Shown one piece after another: positions 16,585-25,339 of a stretch of 64,000 nt of DNA. The position numbers were made by a program, and so were the translations under genes. The stretch is taken from positions 3,100,001-3,164,000 of the forward strand of contig CP176050.1 in the NCBI GenBank assembly GCA_046199005.1, in the 5' to 3' direction. Every line of letters starts with the position of its first letter. Within the stretch, counting starts at the first letter, position 1. The notes under the pieces are model-generated. The model searched no databases and was not told where the DNA came from. It worked only from the letters and a program-made list of their open reading frames with translations. The DNA is from Ascidiimonas sp046199005. GTDB lineage: Bacteria; Bacteroidota; Bacteroidia; Flavobacteriales; Flavobacteriaceae.

Positions 16585-17997
16585 CTAGTCTTTTAGTGCT
16601 GGTTTTGGAGGATTGAATCCGTATTTATCAACCAGATACACGAGTGACGCCATGGTCGCTGCGCCTAATTCCAATTCTCTTTTATTCACATGTTCAAAGG
16701 TATCATTCGCTGCATGGTGGTGATCGAAATACCGTTGTGAATCCGGACGCAATCCGGCGAGTACGATCCCATTGTCTTTTAAAGGTCCGATATCAGCTCC
16801 GCTTCCCCCCTTCACGAAGGAATGGATCAAATAAGGTTCGAATAACGATTTCCAGCTTTCCACCTGTGCAAAATGTTCATCACTGCAATCAAAAGAAAAT
16901 CCTCTGGGGGTAAATCCGCCTGCATCACTTTCCAAAGCAAACACGTGTCGTTCTCCTTTTTGTCGTGCCACTTCAGCATATTCTCGTCCACCACGTAATC
17001 CGTTTTCCTCATTCATAAATAATACTACACGAATGGTCCTTTTGGGCTTATACCCTGTCTTTTTTAGCAAACGCAGTACTTCCATACTCTGTACGCATCC
17101 GGCACCATCATCATGTGCACCGTCGCCCAGATCCCAGGAATCTAAATGCCCGCCAACGACGATCACTTCTTCCGGATGGGTTGATCCTTTGATCTCACCG
17201 ATCACATTAAAAGATTCTACATCTTTGTATTGTTTGCAATATTGTTTGAAGAAAAACTGAAGATCAGGATTGAGTTTTAATACGGTACTCAGCATTTCGG
17301 CACCGTTGGTACTAATTGCTGCTGCAGGAATTCGCTGTTCGGGTCTCAAATCGCCATAGGTCATAGAACCTGTATGCGGAAAATCGTCTAAGCGCAGGTT
17401 CATCGAACGGACGATCACTCCTACTGCTCCAAACTTGGCGGCTTCCATAGCTCCCGTGTATCGCTGGTCTACGCACCCACCATATGCTTCAAAAGTACTA
17501 ATGAGATCCGGTTGCATGGGCCGGTTGAAGAAAACGATTTTTCCCTTTACTTTTTCAGTACCCAGAAATGAAAGTTCGTCTATCGACTTCACCTCCACTA
17601 CCGGTGCTTTTAATCCGGGACCGGGAGTATCTACAGAGCCTCCCAGGGCACAAATAGGAACATTGACGGTTTTACCGGGTTCGGTCTCGATATAGGCGTA
17701 TTCGGGTGCACCCCGTACCCATTTAGGAACCATTACCGGCTGTAGCCACACCCTGTCTAGTCCAAGGCTGTCTAGTTGTTCTTTGGTGTATTTTACTGCT
17801 CTCTCAGCATTCAGGGAACCCGAAAGTCGGCCTCCGATCTGTACTGAAAGGTAGGAAAGCCAATCGTATGCTTTCCCATCGGTTAATACGGTGGAATATA
17901 TATTCTTTAATTGTTGCTCATCTTTGGTCTGTGCGCTTACCGGAAGCATCACCAACAGTAAACAAAGCGTACATAAGTAAACGGGGGGAAATCTCAT
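16585..17997 (-). CDS. M28-family zinc aminopeptidase, secreted
   Basis: The 470-residue protein has a signal peptide (to about residue 22, VSAQ). After a PA-type insert region the catalytic M28 domain shows its zinc ligands in order: GGHLDSWD (His), GAHDDGAG (bridging Asp), NEENG (catalytic Glu plus ligand), ESDAGG (Asp) and DHHHAANDT (His). The architecture is that of carboxypeptidase Q-like (PGCP) exopeptidases that release amino acids from small peptides outside the cytoplasm. It follows the PPK2 gene with a 1-bp stop/start overlap (TAATG), so both are co-translated. Confidence 0.92.
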   Translation of the reverse strand: MRFPPVYLCTLCLLLVMLPVSAQTKDEQQLKNIYSTVLTDGKAYDWLSYLSVQIGGRLSGSLNAERAVKYTKEQLDSLGLDRVWLQPVMVPKWVRGAPEYAYIETEPGKTVNVPICALGGSVDTPGPGLKAPVVEVKSIDELSFLGTEKVKGKIVFFNRPMQPDLISTFEAYGGCVDQRYTGAMEAAKFGAVGVIVRSMNLRLDDFPHTGSMTYGDLRPEQRIPAAAISTNGAEMLSTVLKLNPDLQFFFKQYCKQYKDVESFNVIGEIKGSTHPEEVIVVGGHLDSWDLGDGAHDDGAGCVQSMEVLRLLKKTGYKPKRTIRVVLFMNEENGLRGGREYAEVARQKGERHVFALESDAGGFTPRGFSFDCSDEHFAQVESWKSLFEPYLIHSFVKGGSGADIGPLKDNGIVLAGLRPDSQRYFDHHHAANDTFEHVNKRELELGAATMASLVYLVDKYGFNPPKPALKD

Positions 17998-18878
17998 TAA
18001 TCTTCTGCCTTTAACTGGTTCATAAAATCGTCTAACATCGCCTTCACATCATCATCAAGTTCGGGCTTTTCAATATCGCGGTAACTTGTAAGTGTATCCA
18101 ACAAGGTTTGTGCCACAATTACTCTGGCGGCGGGTTTGCTGTCGGCAGGAATTACATACCAGGGTGCGTGTGGTTTTGAGGTGTTATTAATAGCCTCTTC
18201 GTAGCATTTTTGATAATGATCCCACAATTTTCGTTCTTTGAGATCACCAGGAGAGAACTTCCAGTTCTTCTCTTTGAGCTCTATTCTTCGCAGTAACCGT
18301 TGCCGTTGCTCTTCTTTGGAAAGATGCAGAAAAAATTTAAAGATAAGCGTACCGTTTTCGGCAATATGCCTTTCGAAATTATTTATTTGCTCAAATCGCT
18401 TTTCCCAGAAGGCTTCATTAATATCTTCAACAGATTCGATTCCCGGAATGTTTTCAGAAAGTATGTATTGCGGGTGTACGCGGGTAACCAGCACATTCTC
18501 GTAATGCGTTCTGTTAAAAATACCGAACTTCCCTTTTGCGGGCAGTGCGATGTAATGTCGCCAAAGATAATCGTGATCCAGTTCCAACTCGGTGGGTACT
18601 TTAAAACTATGAACCACAATACCACGGCTGTTAAAATCTTTGAACACCTCTCGTATCAAACTGTCTTTACCGGCAGTATCCATACCCTGAATACAAATAA
18701 GCACGCTGTATTTGCCATGGGCATAAATTGTATCCTGAAATTTGCCGAGCTTCTCCCGGATGTTCTCCAGTTCTTTTTTGAGTTTCTTCTCAGATTTATT
18801 AAAATCCAAATAGGTTTTCCGATCACTTAATGAGATATTTTCAGTGACCTTGTAATCATCAATCTTAAAATCTTTCAT
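17997..18878 (-). CDS. Polyphosphate kinase 2 (PPK2) family
   Basis: The 293-residue cytoplasmic kinase transfers phosphate between polyphosphate and nucleotides. Walker A is GMDTAGKD (residues 65-72), followed by the PPK2 lid and Walker B region with IFNRTHYENVLVTRVHP, then RQRLLRRIELKEKNWKFS. The single-domain length fits PPK2 and not two-domain AMP-type enzymes. The preferred nucleotide (ADP, GDP or AMP) cannot be decided by eye. It is the first gene of an operon with the secreted M28 peptidase, an unusual pairing that may reflect shared starvation control. Confidence 0.9.
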   Translation of the reverse strand: MKDFKIDDYKVTENISLSDRKTYLDFNKSEKKLKKELENIREKLGKFQDTIYAHGKYSVLICIQGMDTAGKDSLIREVFKDFNSRGIVVHSFKVPTELELDHDYLWRHYIALPAKGKFGIFNRTHYENVLVTRVHPQYILSENIPGIESVEDINEAFWEKRFEQINNFERHIAENGTLIFKFFLHLSKEEQRQRLLRRIELKEKNWKFSPGDLKERKLWDHYQKCYEEAINNTSKPHAPWYVIPADSKPAARVIVAQTLLDTLTSYRDIEKPELDDDVKAMLDDFMNQLKAED

Positions 18879-19043
18879 AGCTTTTTTTGCTTCCTGTGTG
18901 ATATAAGAACGGTTAAAGATACTAAGAATTGCAATACTGCGTTACACATAGTAAACCGTTAAAATGGAAGCCCCATTTTCTTTTTAGCGGATATTATTGT
19001 AATATTGTATAGCCCAAAATACGAACAAAACCTATATAATGCC

Positions 19044-19874
19044 ATGAAAACTACTATTTTTCTGTGGTCATTACTCATTTGTTTTTCAGCAAATGCGTTT
19101 CAAAGTGACTGCGACAATGCCCACTCCTCTGCGAGCTATGCGATTTTTCACACCAATAAATCTTTAAAGGCAGATAACTTTGATCATCAGCGTTATTATG
19201 CTGAAAGAGCCATTGAAGCACTTGAGAAAACACAAGGTTTCGTAGAAAACTGCGGATGTGAACAAGCGAAAATTAATATTGATCTCGGACTGGAAAGTCT
19301 GAAAAAAGGTGCCGATCCTGATGATTGGGACAAAGGAAGATACTACACCAAGAAAGCATACGCAGAAGTTCAGAATTTAATCGGTGCGATAGAAGTATGT
19401 AATACTGGAAAGGTCTCTGATTCTTATACGGATACTGCTTACCTTCAGGGTACCAACAACACCGATGAAACTCTTGCCGAAGAACAAAAGATCCTCGAAC
19501 AGCAGCAAAAACTGGAAGCTGAAAAAAGAAGACTGGAAGAAGAACAGAAACGTCTCGATGCCGAACTGGAAGCGCAACGCAAACTGAAAGAAAAAATGGA
19601 AATTGAGCGCCAGCGGGAAATGCAGCAACAAATTAAATTAAAAGTAAAAGCAGAGCAGGCCTTACAGAATTTTGAGAAATCGATCACCGAACTTTCCGAG
19701 ATTTTGGGATGCGCTGAAGCTTATAACATTGTCTATGACAATTATTTAAGAGCCGAAAATGCACTGGAATCAGAATCTTTGACCGGTACTAGAAGGTATT
19801 ACACCGAAAAAGCACAAGCTATCTCCAGAAAAGCACTGGAAGCACTGGAACGTTGCCAGCGTTCTTCAAAATAA
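19044..19874 (+). CDS. Secreted coiled-coil protein, unknown
   Basis: I start at ATG 19044 (MKTTIFLWSLLICFSANA, signal peptide); the longer frame opens at a TTG inside the promoter region. The mature part (about residues 20-276) has two similar helical Cys-containing segments, one with YYAERAIEALEKTQ...CGC and one with RRYYTEKAQAISRKALEALE, at the two ends. A long E/Q/K-rich coiled coil (about 140-215) separates them. The ends look like a duplicated module joined by a rod. No enzyme motif is seen; a periplasmic or surface structural role is likely. Confidence 0.65.
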   Translation: MKTTIFLWSLLICFSANAFQSDCDNAHSSASYAIFHTNKSLKADNFDHQRYYAERAIEALEKTQGFVENCGCEQAKINIDLGLESLKKGADPDDWDKGRYYTKKAYAEVQNLIGAIEVCNTGKVSDSYTDTAYLQGTNNTDETLAEEQKILEQQQKLEAEKRRLEEEQKRLDAELEAQRKLKEKMEIERQREMQQQIKLKVKAEQALQNFEKSITELSEILGCAEAYNIVYDNYLRAENALESESLTGTRRYYTEKAQAISRKALEALERCQRSSK

Positions 19875-19894
19875 CCAACCAACTTTCTATATAG

Positions 19895-19917
19895 AAGCCG
19901 CTTTTATAAAGCGGCTT
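19895..19917. terminator. Bidirectional terminator between convergent genes
   Basis: AAGCCGC and GCGGCTT pair around a short A/T loop, with T-rich sequence on both sides. It serves the plus-strand coiled-coil gene and the minus-strand NtrC-type gene. Confidence 0.8.
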
Positions 19918-19922
19918 TTGTT

Positions 19923-21086
19923 TTATTTGCTGGCAAAAAGCTTTACGTCTTCTTCTGTGACTTCTTTGCCTCCCAGAATGATAAGCCGTTCCACTACATT
20001 TCGCAGTTCTCTGATGTTCCCCGTCCAGTCATATTCTTGCAACAACTTGATAGCTTCCGGAGCAAATTTCTTTTGAGCAGAGCCATTTTCACTGGCGATC
20101 TTACTCGCAAAATGGTCTACCAGTAAAGGAATATCTGCCCGTCTTTCATTTAAAGAAGGTACTTTGATCAGGATCACGGCAAGACGGTGGTAGAGATCTT
20201 CCCGGAAGCGCCCTTCTTCTATTTCTTTTTTAAGATCTTTATTCGTAGCCGCCAGTACGCGTACATCTACTTTGATATCTTTATCACTACCAACCCTTGA
20301 TATTTTATTCTCCTGCAACGCACGTAATACTTTTGCCTGTGCAGACAGACTCATATCTCCTATTTCATCCAGAAAGATGGTGCCCCCATTAGACGCTTCA
20401 AACTTTCCTGCACGATCTTTATTAGCCGATGTAAATGCTCCCTTCACATGCCCAAAAAGTTCACTTTCTATTAGCTCTGAAGGGATCGCGGCACAATTTA
20501 CCTCAACCATAGGCCCTTTTGAACGTTCACTTTTTTGATGAAGCCAGTGCGCGACCAGCTCCTTTCCTGTTCCGTTTGGACCGGTGATGAGCACTCTGGC
20601 ATCAGTAGGAGCTACTTTTTCGATCATTTCTTTTATATGACTGATCGCGTCGCTATCTCCGATCATTTCGTAATTCTTACTTACTTTTTTTCGAAGTTCT
20701 TTATTTTCTACTACCAGCACTTTTCGGTCCAGAGCATTTCGCACAGTATTCAAGAGTCGGTTAAGGTCTGGCGGTTTCGAAATATAATCAAAGGCACCCA
20801 AGCGCATTGTGTTAACTGCCGTATCCAGATCACCATGACCCGAGATCATAATAAACGGGATCTCTGGTTTGATCTTTCGGGACGCTTCAAGTACTTCTAC
20901 CCCGTCCATCTTAGGCATTTTTATATCGCACAATACCAGATCGTAATCATCTTTTTTTATTTTTTCCATACCCTCCAATCCGTCCTCGGCTTCTTCTACC
21001 TTGTATTTTTCATTTTCTTCAGATAGGATTTTAGTGAGTACTCTGCGGATGGCCGCTTCATCTTCTATGATCAATATTTTTGACAT
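19923..21086 (-). CDS. NtrC-type sigma-54 response regulator lacking the HTH domain
   Basis: The 387-residue protein has a receiver domain (about 1-120; acidic pocket Glu8-Asp9, phospho-acceptor Asp54 in LVLCDIKMP) and an AAA+ sigma-54 interaction domain (about 140-365; Walker A GPNGTGKE, Walker B GGTIFLDEIGD). The sigma-54 loop reads GAFTSA in place of GAFTGA. The protein ends 20-25 residues after the R-finger and sensor region (VTEEDVKLFASK), so the usual Fis-type DNA-binding helix-turn-helix is missing. No sensor kinase adjoins. It may activate from solution or through partners. Confidence 0.92.
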   Translation of the reverse strand: MSKILIIEDEAAIRRVLTKILSEENEKYKVEEAEDGLEGMEKIKKDDYDLVLCDIKMPKMDGVEVLEASRKIKPEIPFIMISGHGDLDTAVNTMRLGAFDYISKPPDLNRLLNTVRNALDRKVLVVENKELRKKVSKNYEMIGDSDAISHIKEMIEKVAPTDARVLITGPNGTGKELVAHWLHQKSERSKGPMVEVNCAAIPSELIESELFGHVKGAFTSANKDRAGKFEASNGGTIFLDEIGDMSLSAQAKVLRALQENKISRVGSDKDIKVDVRVLAATNKDLKKEIEEGRFREDLYHRLAVILIKVPSLNERRADIPLLVDHFASKIASENGSAQKKFAPEAIKLLQEYDWTGNIRELRNVVERLIILGGKEVTEEDVKLFASK

Positions 21087-21095
21087 GCCTGAAAT

Positions 21096-21965
21096 TTAAA
21101 AATTAAACTTAAAACCTCCCCGGGCGTAAAAAGTATCTCCGAGTTCAAAATTGAAGACCTCAGTACTTGCATTTTCTTCAAGTCTTAATTCATTCCGCAA
21201 CAAATATCCTCCCTTTACAAAGAAATTGAGCCTTTTGCCTACGTAATAATCGTATCCAAAACCCAGTACAACAGCCGACAAATTAATCTGTTTTGCCTCT
21301 TGATCACCAATTGCTATAGGATTACTCAGGTTTGAGAAAAATCCGGCAAGGCGAACGAAGCCTTCTACGCTGTGTTTTTGATCCCCAAAATAATATTTCA
21401 TTTTCGTAATGGGCACTCCTACGGTATAAGACAGGTTAGGATTAATTTCTTTATAATAAGTGATAAAGGGTAACGGGATGGGTATACCACTGGTTTGATT
21501 ATAGGTGAGCCCTAAGGTAAGCCGATTCTTTTTAGGAGATTCAATGGTACGTATTAAAATGATGCTTCCATTCATCACAAAATCATCAGAACTTACCCCC
21601 GTTGCAAAATTGGAGGCTAATGATGGGGAGATCTGAGCCGTAAAACGCCAACGATCGCTCATTGGGAATGTAAAACCGAGCGTGTACTGTATGATATGAA
21701 ATCGATCTAACTCTGAAGTAGAAAAACTATACGTGTCATTATATCCTATCCCCACATTCGAATAAGAGAATCCGTTAACTAAGTAATGTTCTTCTTTACC
21801 TAATGGAATAGGAAGATTCACTGCTATCTCTGAAATACCGATAAAGGGATGATTATCCGAACCAAAGAACGCAGTATACTCTACTCCACCAAGATCGTTT
21901 ATCTGACTATAACACCCTAATGATGATAACATTATAAATAAAAGAATCGTTGTTTTTTTTATCAT
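21096..21965 (-). CDS. DUF6268-like outer-membrane beta-barrel protein
   Basis: I choose ATG 21965 (MIKKTTILLFIMLSSLGCYSQ, signal peptide), because the longer frame runs back through the mscS coding end. The 289-residue product shows alternating aromatic strands throughout (RFHIIQYTLGFTFPM, VLGFGYDYYVGKRL, FVKGGYLL) and ends FYARGGFKFNF, a terminal aromatic expected for outer-membrane barrels. The pattern resembles DUF6268. It follows the mscS gene by 4 bp and precedes the NtrC-type gene by 9 bp, in one transcription unit. Function is unknown. Confidence 0.75.
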   Translation of the reverse strand: MIKKTTILLFIMLSSLGCYSQINDLGGVEYTAFFGSDNHPFIGISEIAVNLPIPLGKEEHYLVNGFSYSNVGIGYNDTYSFSTSELDRFHIIQYTLGFTFPMSDRWRFTAQISPSLASNFATGVSSDDFVMNGSIILIRTIESPKKNRLTLGLTYNQTSGIPIPLPFITYYKEINPNLSYTVGVPITKMKYYFGDQKHSVEGFVRLAGFFSNLSNPIAIGDQEAKQINLSAVVLGFGYDYYVGKRLNFFVKGGYLLRNELRLEENASTEVFNFELGDTFYARGGFKFNF

Positions 21966-21969
21966 ATCA

Positions 21970-22830
21970 TCATGATTTTGGAGCAGATTTTTGCTTGGCG
22001 GAATGGGCAGTTTCATAAATGTGAACATCTCTTTGTGGAAATGGTATGGTAATGTTATTTTCTCTGAATTTCGCATCAATTCGAAAGCGTATCTCGCTTT
22101 TTATTCTAGGGTCTGAAAAACTGTCATTAATAAAAAAGCATACCCGAAAATTGAGGGAAGAATCACCAAAATCATCAAATAATACAAAGGGTTTTGGGTT
22201 TTTCAATACGCCTTTTTGCTCTTCAACACTTTGTATGAGTACTTTTTCTACCAATCGCGTATCGCTTCCATAAGCTACCCCAACTGCGATCGATTCTCTG
22301 GTGGTTCTGTGATTTTGAGTGTAGTTATAGATACTATCGGTTAGAAATTTATGATTGGGGATTACAATAATTTTGTCGTCTCTTGTAATGGCACGTGTCG
22401 TTCGCAGTTTAATATCAATCACCTTACCTACTTTTTCCTCAATTTCTATGATGTCTCCTACATGTAAGGACTGATCAAGAATGATAAGTATTCCTGAAAT
22501 GATATCCTGAAATAAATATTGAAGTGCAAAACCTAAACCTACGAACAAGGCTGCGGAAGCGGTAAGTAAAACGGTAAGATCTACGCCAGACGAACTGAGC
22601 ACGACAATGATTACCAGCAGATAAACAATATAATTGAAGAATTTAAAGATGCTGATGAACTTGTTTTTATCTCCAATAGGCAACTTAGACGTAATAAGTT
22701 TACGAATGATCTTAAGCGTGTAATAAGCAGCTACACAACTAAAGATTATCAATAGCACCGTACCGATGGTAATGGAAATCTCGGCGCTCTCATAAATTAT
22801 ATATGACAAGAAATCTTTGATCCTTTCCAT
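21970..22830 (-). CDS. MscS-family mechanosensitive channel
   Basis: The 286-residue protein has three membrane helices. The third (about residues 88-120) carries the Ala/Gly-rich pore helix, with FVGLGFALQYLFQDIISGI as its amphipathic end. The cytoplasmic MscS beta domain follows (GDIIEIEEKVGKVIDIKLR, IVIPNHKF) and then the alpha/beta end. It is a small-conductance channel that releases solutes on osmotic downshock. The gene lies 1 bp after the ABC permease gene and shares its operon. Confidence 0.92.
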   Translation of the reverse strand: MERIKDFLSYIIYESAEISITIGTVLLIIFSCVAAYYTLKIIRKLITSKLPIGDKNKFISIFKFFNYIVYLLVIIVVLSSSGVDLTVLLTASAALFVGLGFALQYLFQDIISGILIILDQSLHVGDIIEIEEKVGKVIDIKLRTTRAITRDDKIIVIPNHKFLTDSIYNYTQNHRTTRESIAVGVAYGSDTRLVEKVLIQSVEEQKGVLKNPKPFVLFDDFGDSSLNFRVCFFINDSFSDPRIKSEIRFRIDAKFRENNITIPFPQRDVHIYETAHSAKQKSAPKS

Positions 22831-22831
22831 G

Positions 22832-24169
22832 CTAATATTTTAACCATTTATAGAGTTCCTTATATGTAGGCTTTTTTCCATACATCAAGATCCCCACTCG
22901 GTAGATACGAGCCGCTAACCAGACGATAAAGATAAACGTGAGTACTAATAAAAGTAAGGAAGTAATGAATTGCCACCATGGTACTCCGTCTCCTCCTATC
23001 CCGGCAGGCAATCGCATTAACATGACAATAGGTGAAGTAAGAGGAAAAATTGAAAAGCCAACAGCAATAGGACCGTGAGGATTGTCAAAAACCGAAAAGA
23101 ATCCTACATAGATGGCAAGCATCAAAGGGGTGATCACCGGAAGCATGAATTGTTGCGTATCGGTCTCATTATCTACTGCCGCCCCAATAGCAGCGTAGAT
23201 AGAACTGTAGATCAAATAACCTAATATAAAATAAACAAGAAATGACAAGAGTAAGGTAATCCAAGGAATTCCCATAATTTCCTGAAGGTACAATACTAAT
23301 TTATCCTGATTCTGAGGGATGTTATTTAAAGCTTCGGCACCTCCCGGTGGCATGTTTCCGCTTGCAGCCAGATCGCCGGTGTCTATACCCATGATCAACA
23401 ATACTAGAAATGAGAGCAGACCTGCAGAAATGATCCAGATAATAAACTGAGTAATCCCAGCGAGCGAAGTTCCTATGATCTTTCCTAACATAAGATGAAA
23501 GGGTTTCACCGAAGATATAATCACTTCGATGATCCTGCTGGTTTTTTCTTCTATCACACTTCGCATCACAAAGGCGCCATAGATAATGATGAACATCATG
23601 ATCAAATACCCAAAGGCACCGCCAATAACTGCTTTGAACTCTGTAATACCTTTAAGGTTTTCTCTTCCGCTAAAAGAAGAGGTTTTGATCTCATAACTAC
23701 TGTTTAGATCTTCCAGGTCTTGAGAAGGTACTCCGTAGCTTTTTAATTTTTCTTCTTTAACCTTATACTCAATCTTATTCTCTATGTCTCCCATAATTCC
23801 CATAGAGGGTGAATTGTTAGACAGAAAAGAAATTCGTTCTGCCACATCCTGTATCACCACACCGTCGGGAATATAAAGCAGGCCATAATAATTAGCCTGA
23901 AGCACCGAATCTACAGCAGCTTCATAAGATATATTTTTCAAGGTTACATAGCTTACAGAAGCCGTAGGTTCAAAGATTCCGGACAGCATTTCACTTTCAT
24001 CTAAAATCGCTATGATTTTTTTCTCATCGTTATTTACCCTTGCCAGAAATACAATAAGGGCTACCATGGCTACCAACAAAACCGGACTCAAAATGGTCAT
24101 CACAATAAACGACTTATTGCGTACCTTGGCCAGGTATTCCCGTTTAATGATCAAAGGAAGTTTATTCAT
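22832..24169 (-). CDS. ABC-2 type transporter permease (NatB-like)
   Basis: The 445-residue membrane protein has an N-terminal helix after KREYLAKVRNKSFIVMT, a large extracytoplasmic domain (about 45-180) and five to six C-terminal helices, including EEKTSRIIEVIISSVKPFHLMLGK, the signature of Na+ exporter-like permeases (ABC2_membrane_3). It overlaps the ATPase gene by 8 bp, so both subunits are co-translated. Together they should form an exporter. The substrate is unknown; NatAB exports sodium, but homologues carry other cargo. Confidence 0.9.
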   Translation of the reverse strand: MNKLPLIIKREYLAKVRNKSFIVMTILSPVLLVAMVALIVFLARVNNDEKKIIAILDESEMLSGIFEPTASVSYVTLKNISYEAAVDSVLQANYYGLLYIPDGVVIQDVAERISFLSNNSPSMGIMGDIENKIEYKVKEEKLKSYGVPSQDLEDLNSSYEIKTSSFSGRENLKGITEFKAVIGGAFGYLIMMFIIIYGAFVMRSVIEEKTSRIIEVIISSVKPFHLMLGKIIGTSLAGITQFIIWIISAGLLSFLVLLIMGIDTGDLAASGNMPPGGAEALNNIPQNQDKLVLYLQEIMGIPWITLLLSFLVYFILGYLIYSSIYAAIGAAVDNETDTQQFMLPVITPLMLAIYVGFFSVFDNPHGPIAVGFSIFPLTSPIVMLMRLPAGIGGDGVPWWQFITSLLLLVLTFIFIVWLAARIYRVGILMYGKKPTYKELYKWLKY

Positions 24170-25100
24170 GATTTCCGCTGGTATGAACTGTTTCTATAAA
24201 AATATCGTTAGCCGTGGGGATCACCTCTACGAAATGTCTGATTTCTGCTTTTGCATTTAAATATGAGATCAATTCGCTGGAAGTAGTTCCATTCTGCAGT
24301 TGTATCGTGACTTTTAATTCATCTCCCAAGGTCTTAAAATTGGCAGGTGTTACCTTGAACTTATCAGAAAGCTCATTCCTTAATTTGGTTTTGTCTGCAC
24401 TTTCTAAAGCAACTTCGTAGGTACTGTTTTTATAGGCTTTTTTAATATCGTTAAGTTTACCATCAAGTATCTTTTTAGATTTGTGAATAAGCGCAATATG
24501 ATCACATAATTCTTCCACAGATTCCATGCGGTGTGTCGAGAAAATTACTGTGGCTCCATTATCTCTCAGATTTAGGATCTCTCTTTTAATGAGATTGGCA
24601 TTTATGGGATCAAAACCACTGAATGGCTCGTCAAAAATCAAAAGCTTAGGTTCATGAAGTACTGTTACTATGAATTGTATCTTCTGGGCCATTCCTTTAG
24701 AAAGTTCCTGTATTTTTTTACCCCACCAATCGCCAATTTCCAGCCGATCAAACCAGTAGTTGAGTTTCGTTTTGGCATCAGACTTCGACATACCTTTCAA
24801 CCTTGCCAGGTACATGGCCTGTTCGCCTACCTTCATGCTTTTGTACAAGCCTCGCTCTTCGGGTAAATAACCAATTTTGCTCACATCTTCTGGATGCAAC
24901 CGCTTACCGTTAAGCAAGACCTCTCCCTGATCAGGGTAGGTGATTTGATTGATTATTCTTATAAAAGTGGTTTTTCCGGCCCCATTGGGCCCCAGCAATC
25001 CGAAGATACTGCCTTCGGGTATATCAATGCTTACATCATCTAGCGCCGTAAAATCTCCAAATTTTTTACATACACTTTTTGCCTCCAGCAAATTATTCAT
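24162..25100 (-). CDS. ABC transporter ATP-binding protein (NatA-like)
   Basis: I start at ATG 25100 (MNNLLEAKSVCKKFGD); the frame could extend two codons to a TTG. The 312-residue ATPase has Walker A GPNGAGKTT, Q-loop near YLPEERGLY, signature LSKGMAQK, Walker B LLIFDEPFSGFDP and the switch His in STHR. A C-terminal alpha/beta extension (about residues 225-312) with a DUF4162-like fold is typical of NatA-type subunits. It energises the permease encoded next and opens the five-gene unit that ends with the NtrC-type regulator. Confidence 0.93.
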   Translation of the reverse strand: MNNLLEAKSVCKKFGDFTALDDVSIDIPEGSIFGLLGPNGAGKTTFIRIINQITYPDQGEVLLNGKRLHPEDVSKIGYLPEERGLYKSMKVGEQAMYLARLKGMSKSDAKTKLNYWFDRLEIGDWWGKKIQELSKGMAQKIQFIVTVLHEPKLLIFDEPFSGFDPINANLIKREILNLRDNGATVIFSTHRMESVEELCDHIALIHKSKKILDGKLNDIKKAYKNSTYEVALESADKTKLRNELSDKFKVTPANFKTLGDELKVTIQLQNGTTSSELISYLNAKAEIRHFVEVIPTANDIFIETVHTSGNHE

Positions 25101-25221
25101 AGACAAAACTGATTAATCTTTTTAAAATTGATTCCATGACGAATGATTCATTTCAAAGATATTGATTTAAGGTGTATTCAGGTAGAAATTACCAATTATT
25201 TAGGTGCCTTAAAAAACAAAA

Positions 25222-25249
25222 CCCACCCTTAATTTGTATCAAGGATGGG
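25222..25249 (-). terminator. Probable terminator after dnaJ
   Basis: CCCACCCTT and AAGGATGGG pair with one mismatch around AATTTGTATC. On the minus strand the stem is followed by TTTTGTTTTTTAAG, which fits a terminator about 90 bp beyond the dnaJ stop. Confidence 0.6.
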
Positions 25250-25339
25250 AAAAAATTGCTATGAAAAAGAAAAAATTAACACTAGACGATGCTAGCGTTA
25301 AGTCAAAGATACATTTTTTTTAGAAATCCGAAAATGAAT

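Noticed and set aside
20535..21026. Long plus-strand frame opposite the NtrC-type gene
   Set aside because: It is the antisense shadow of a clear gene; its product has no domain-like pattern.
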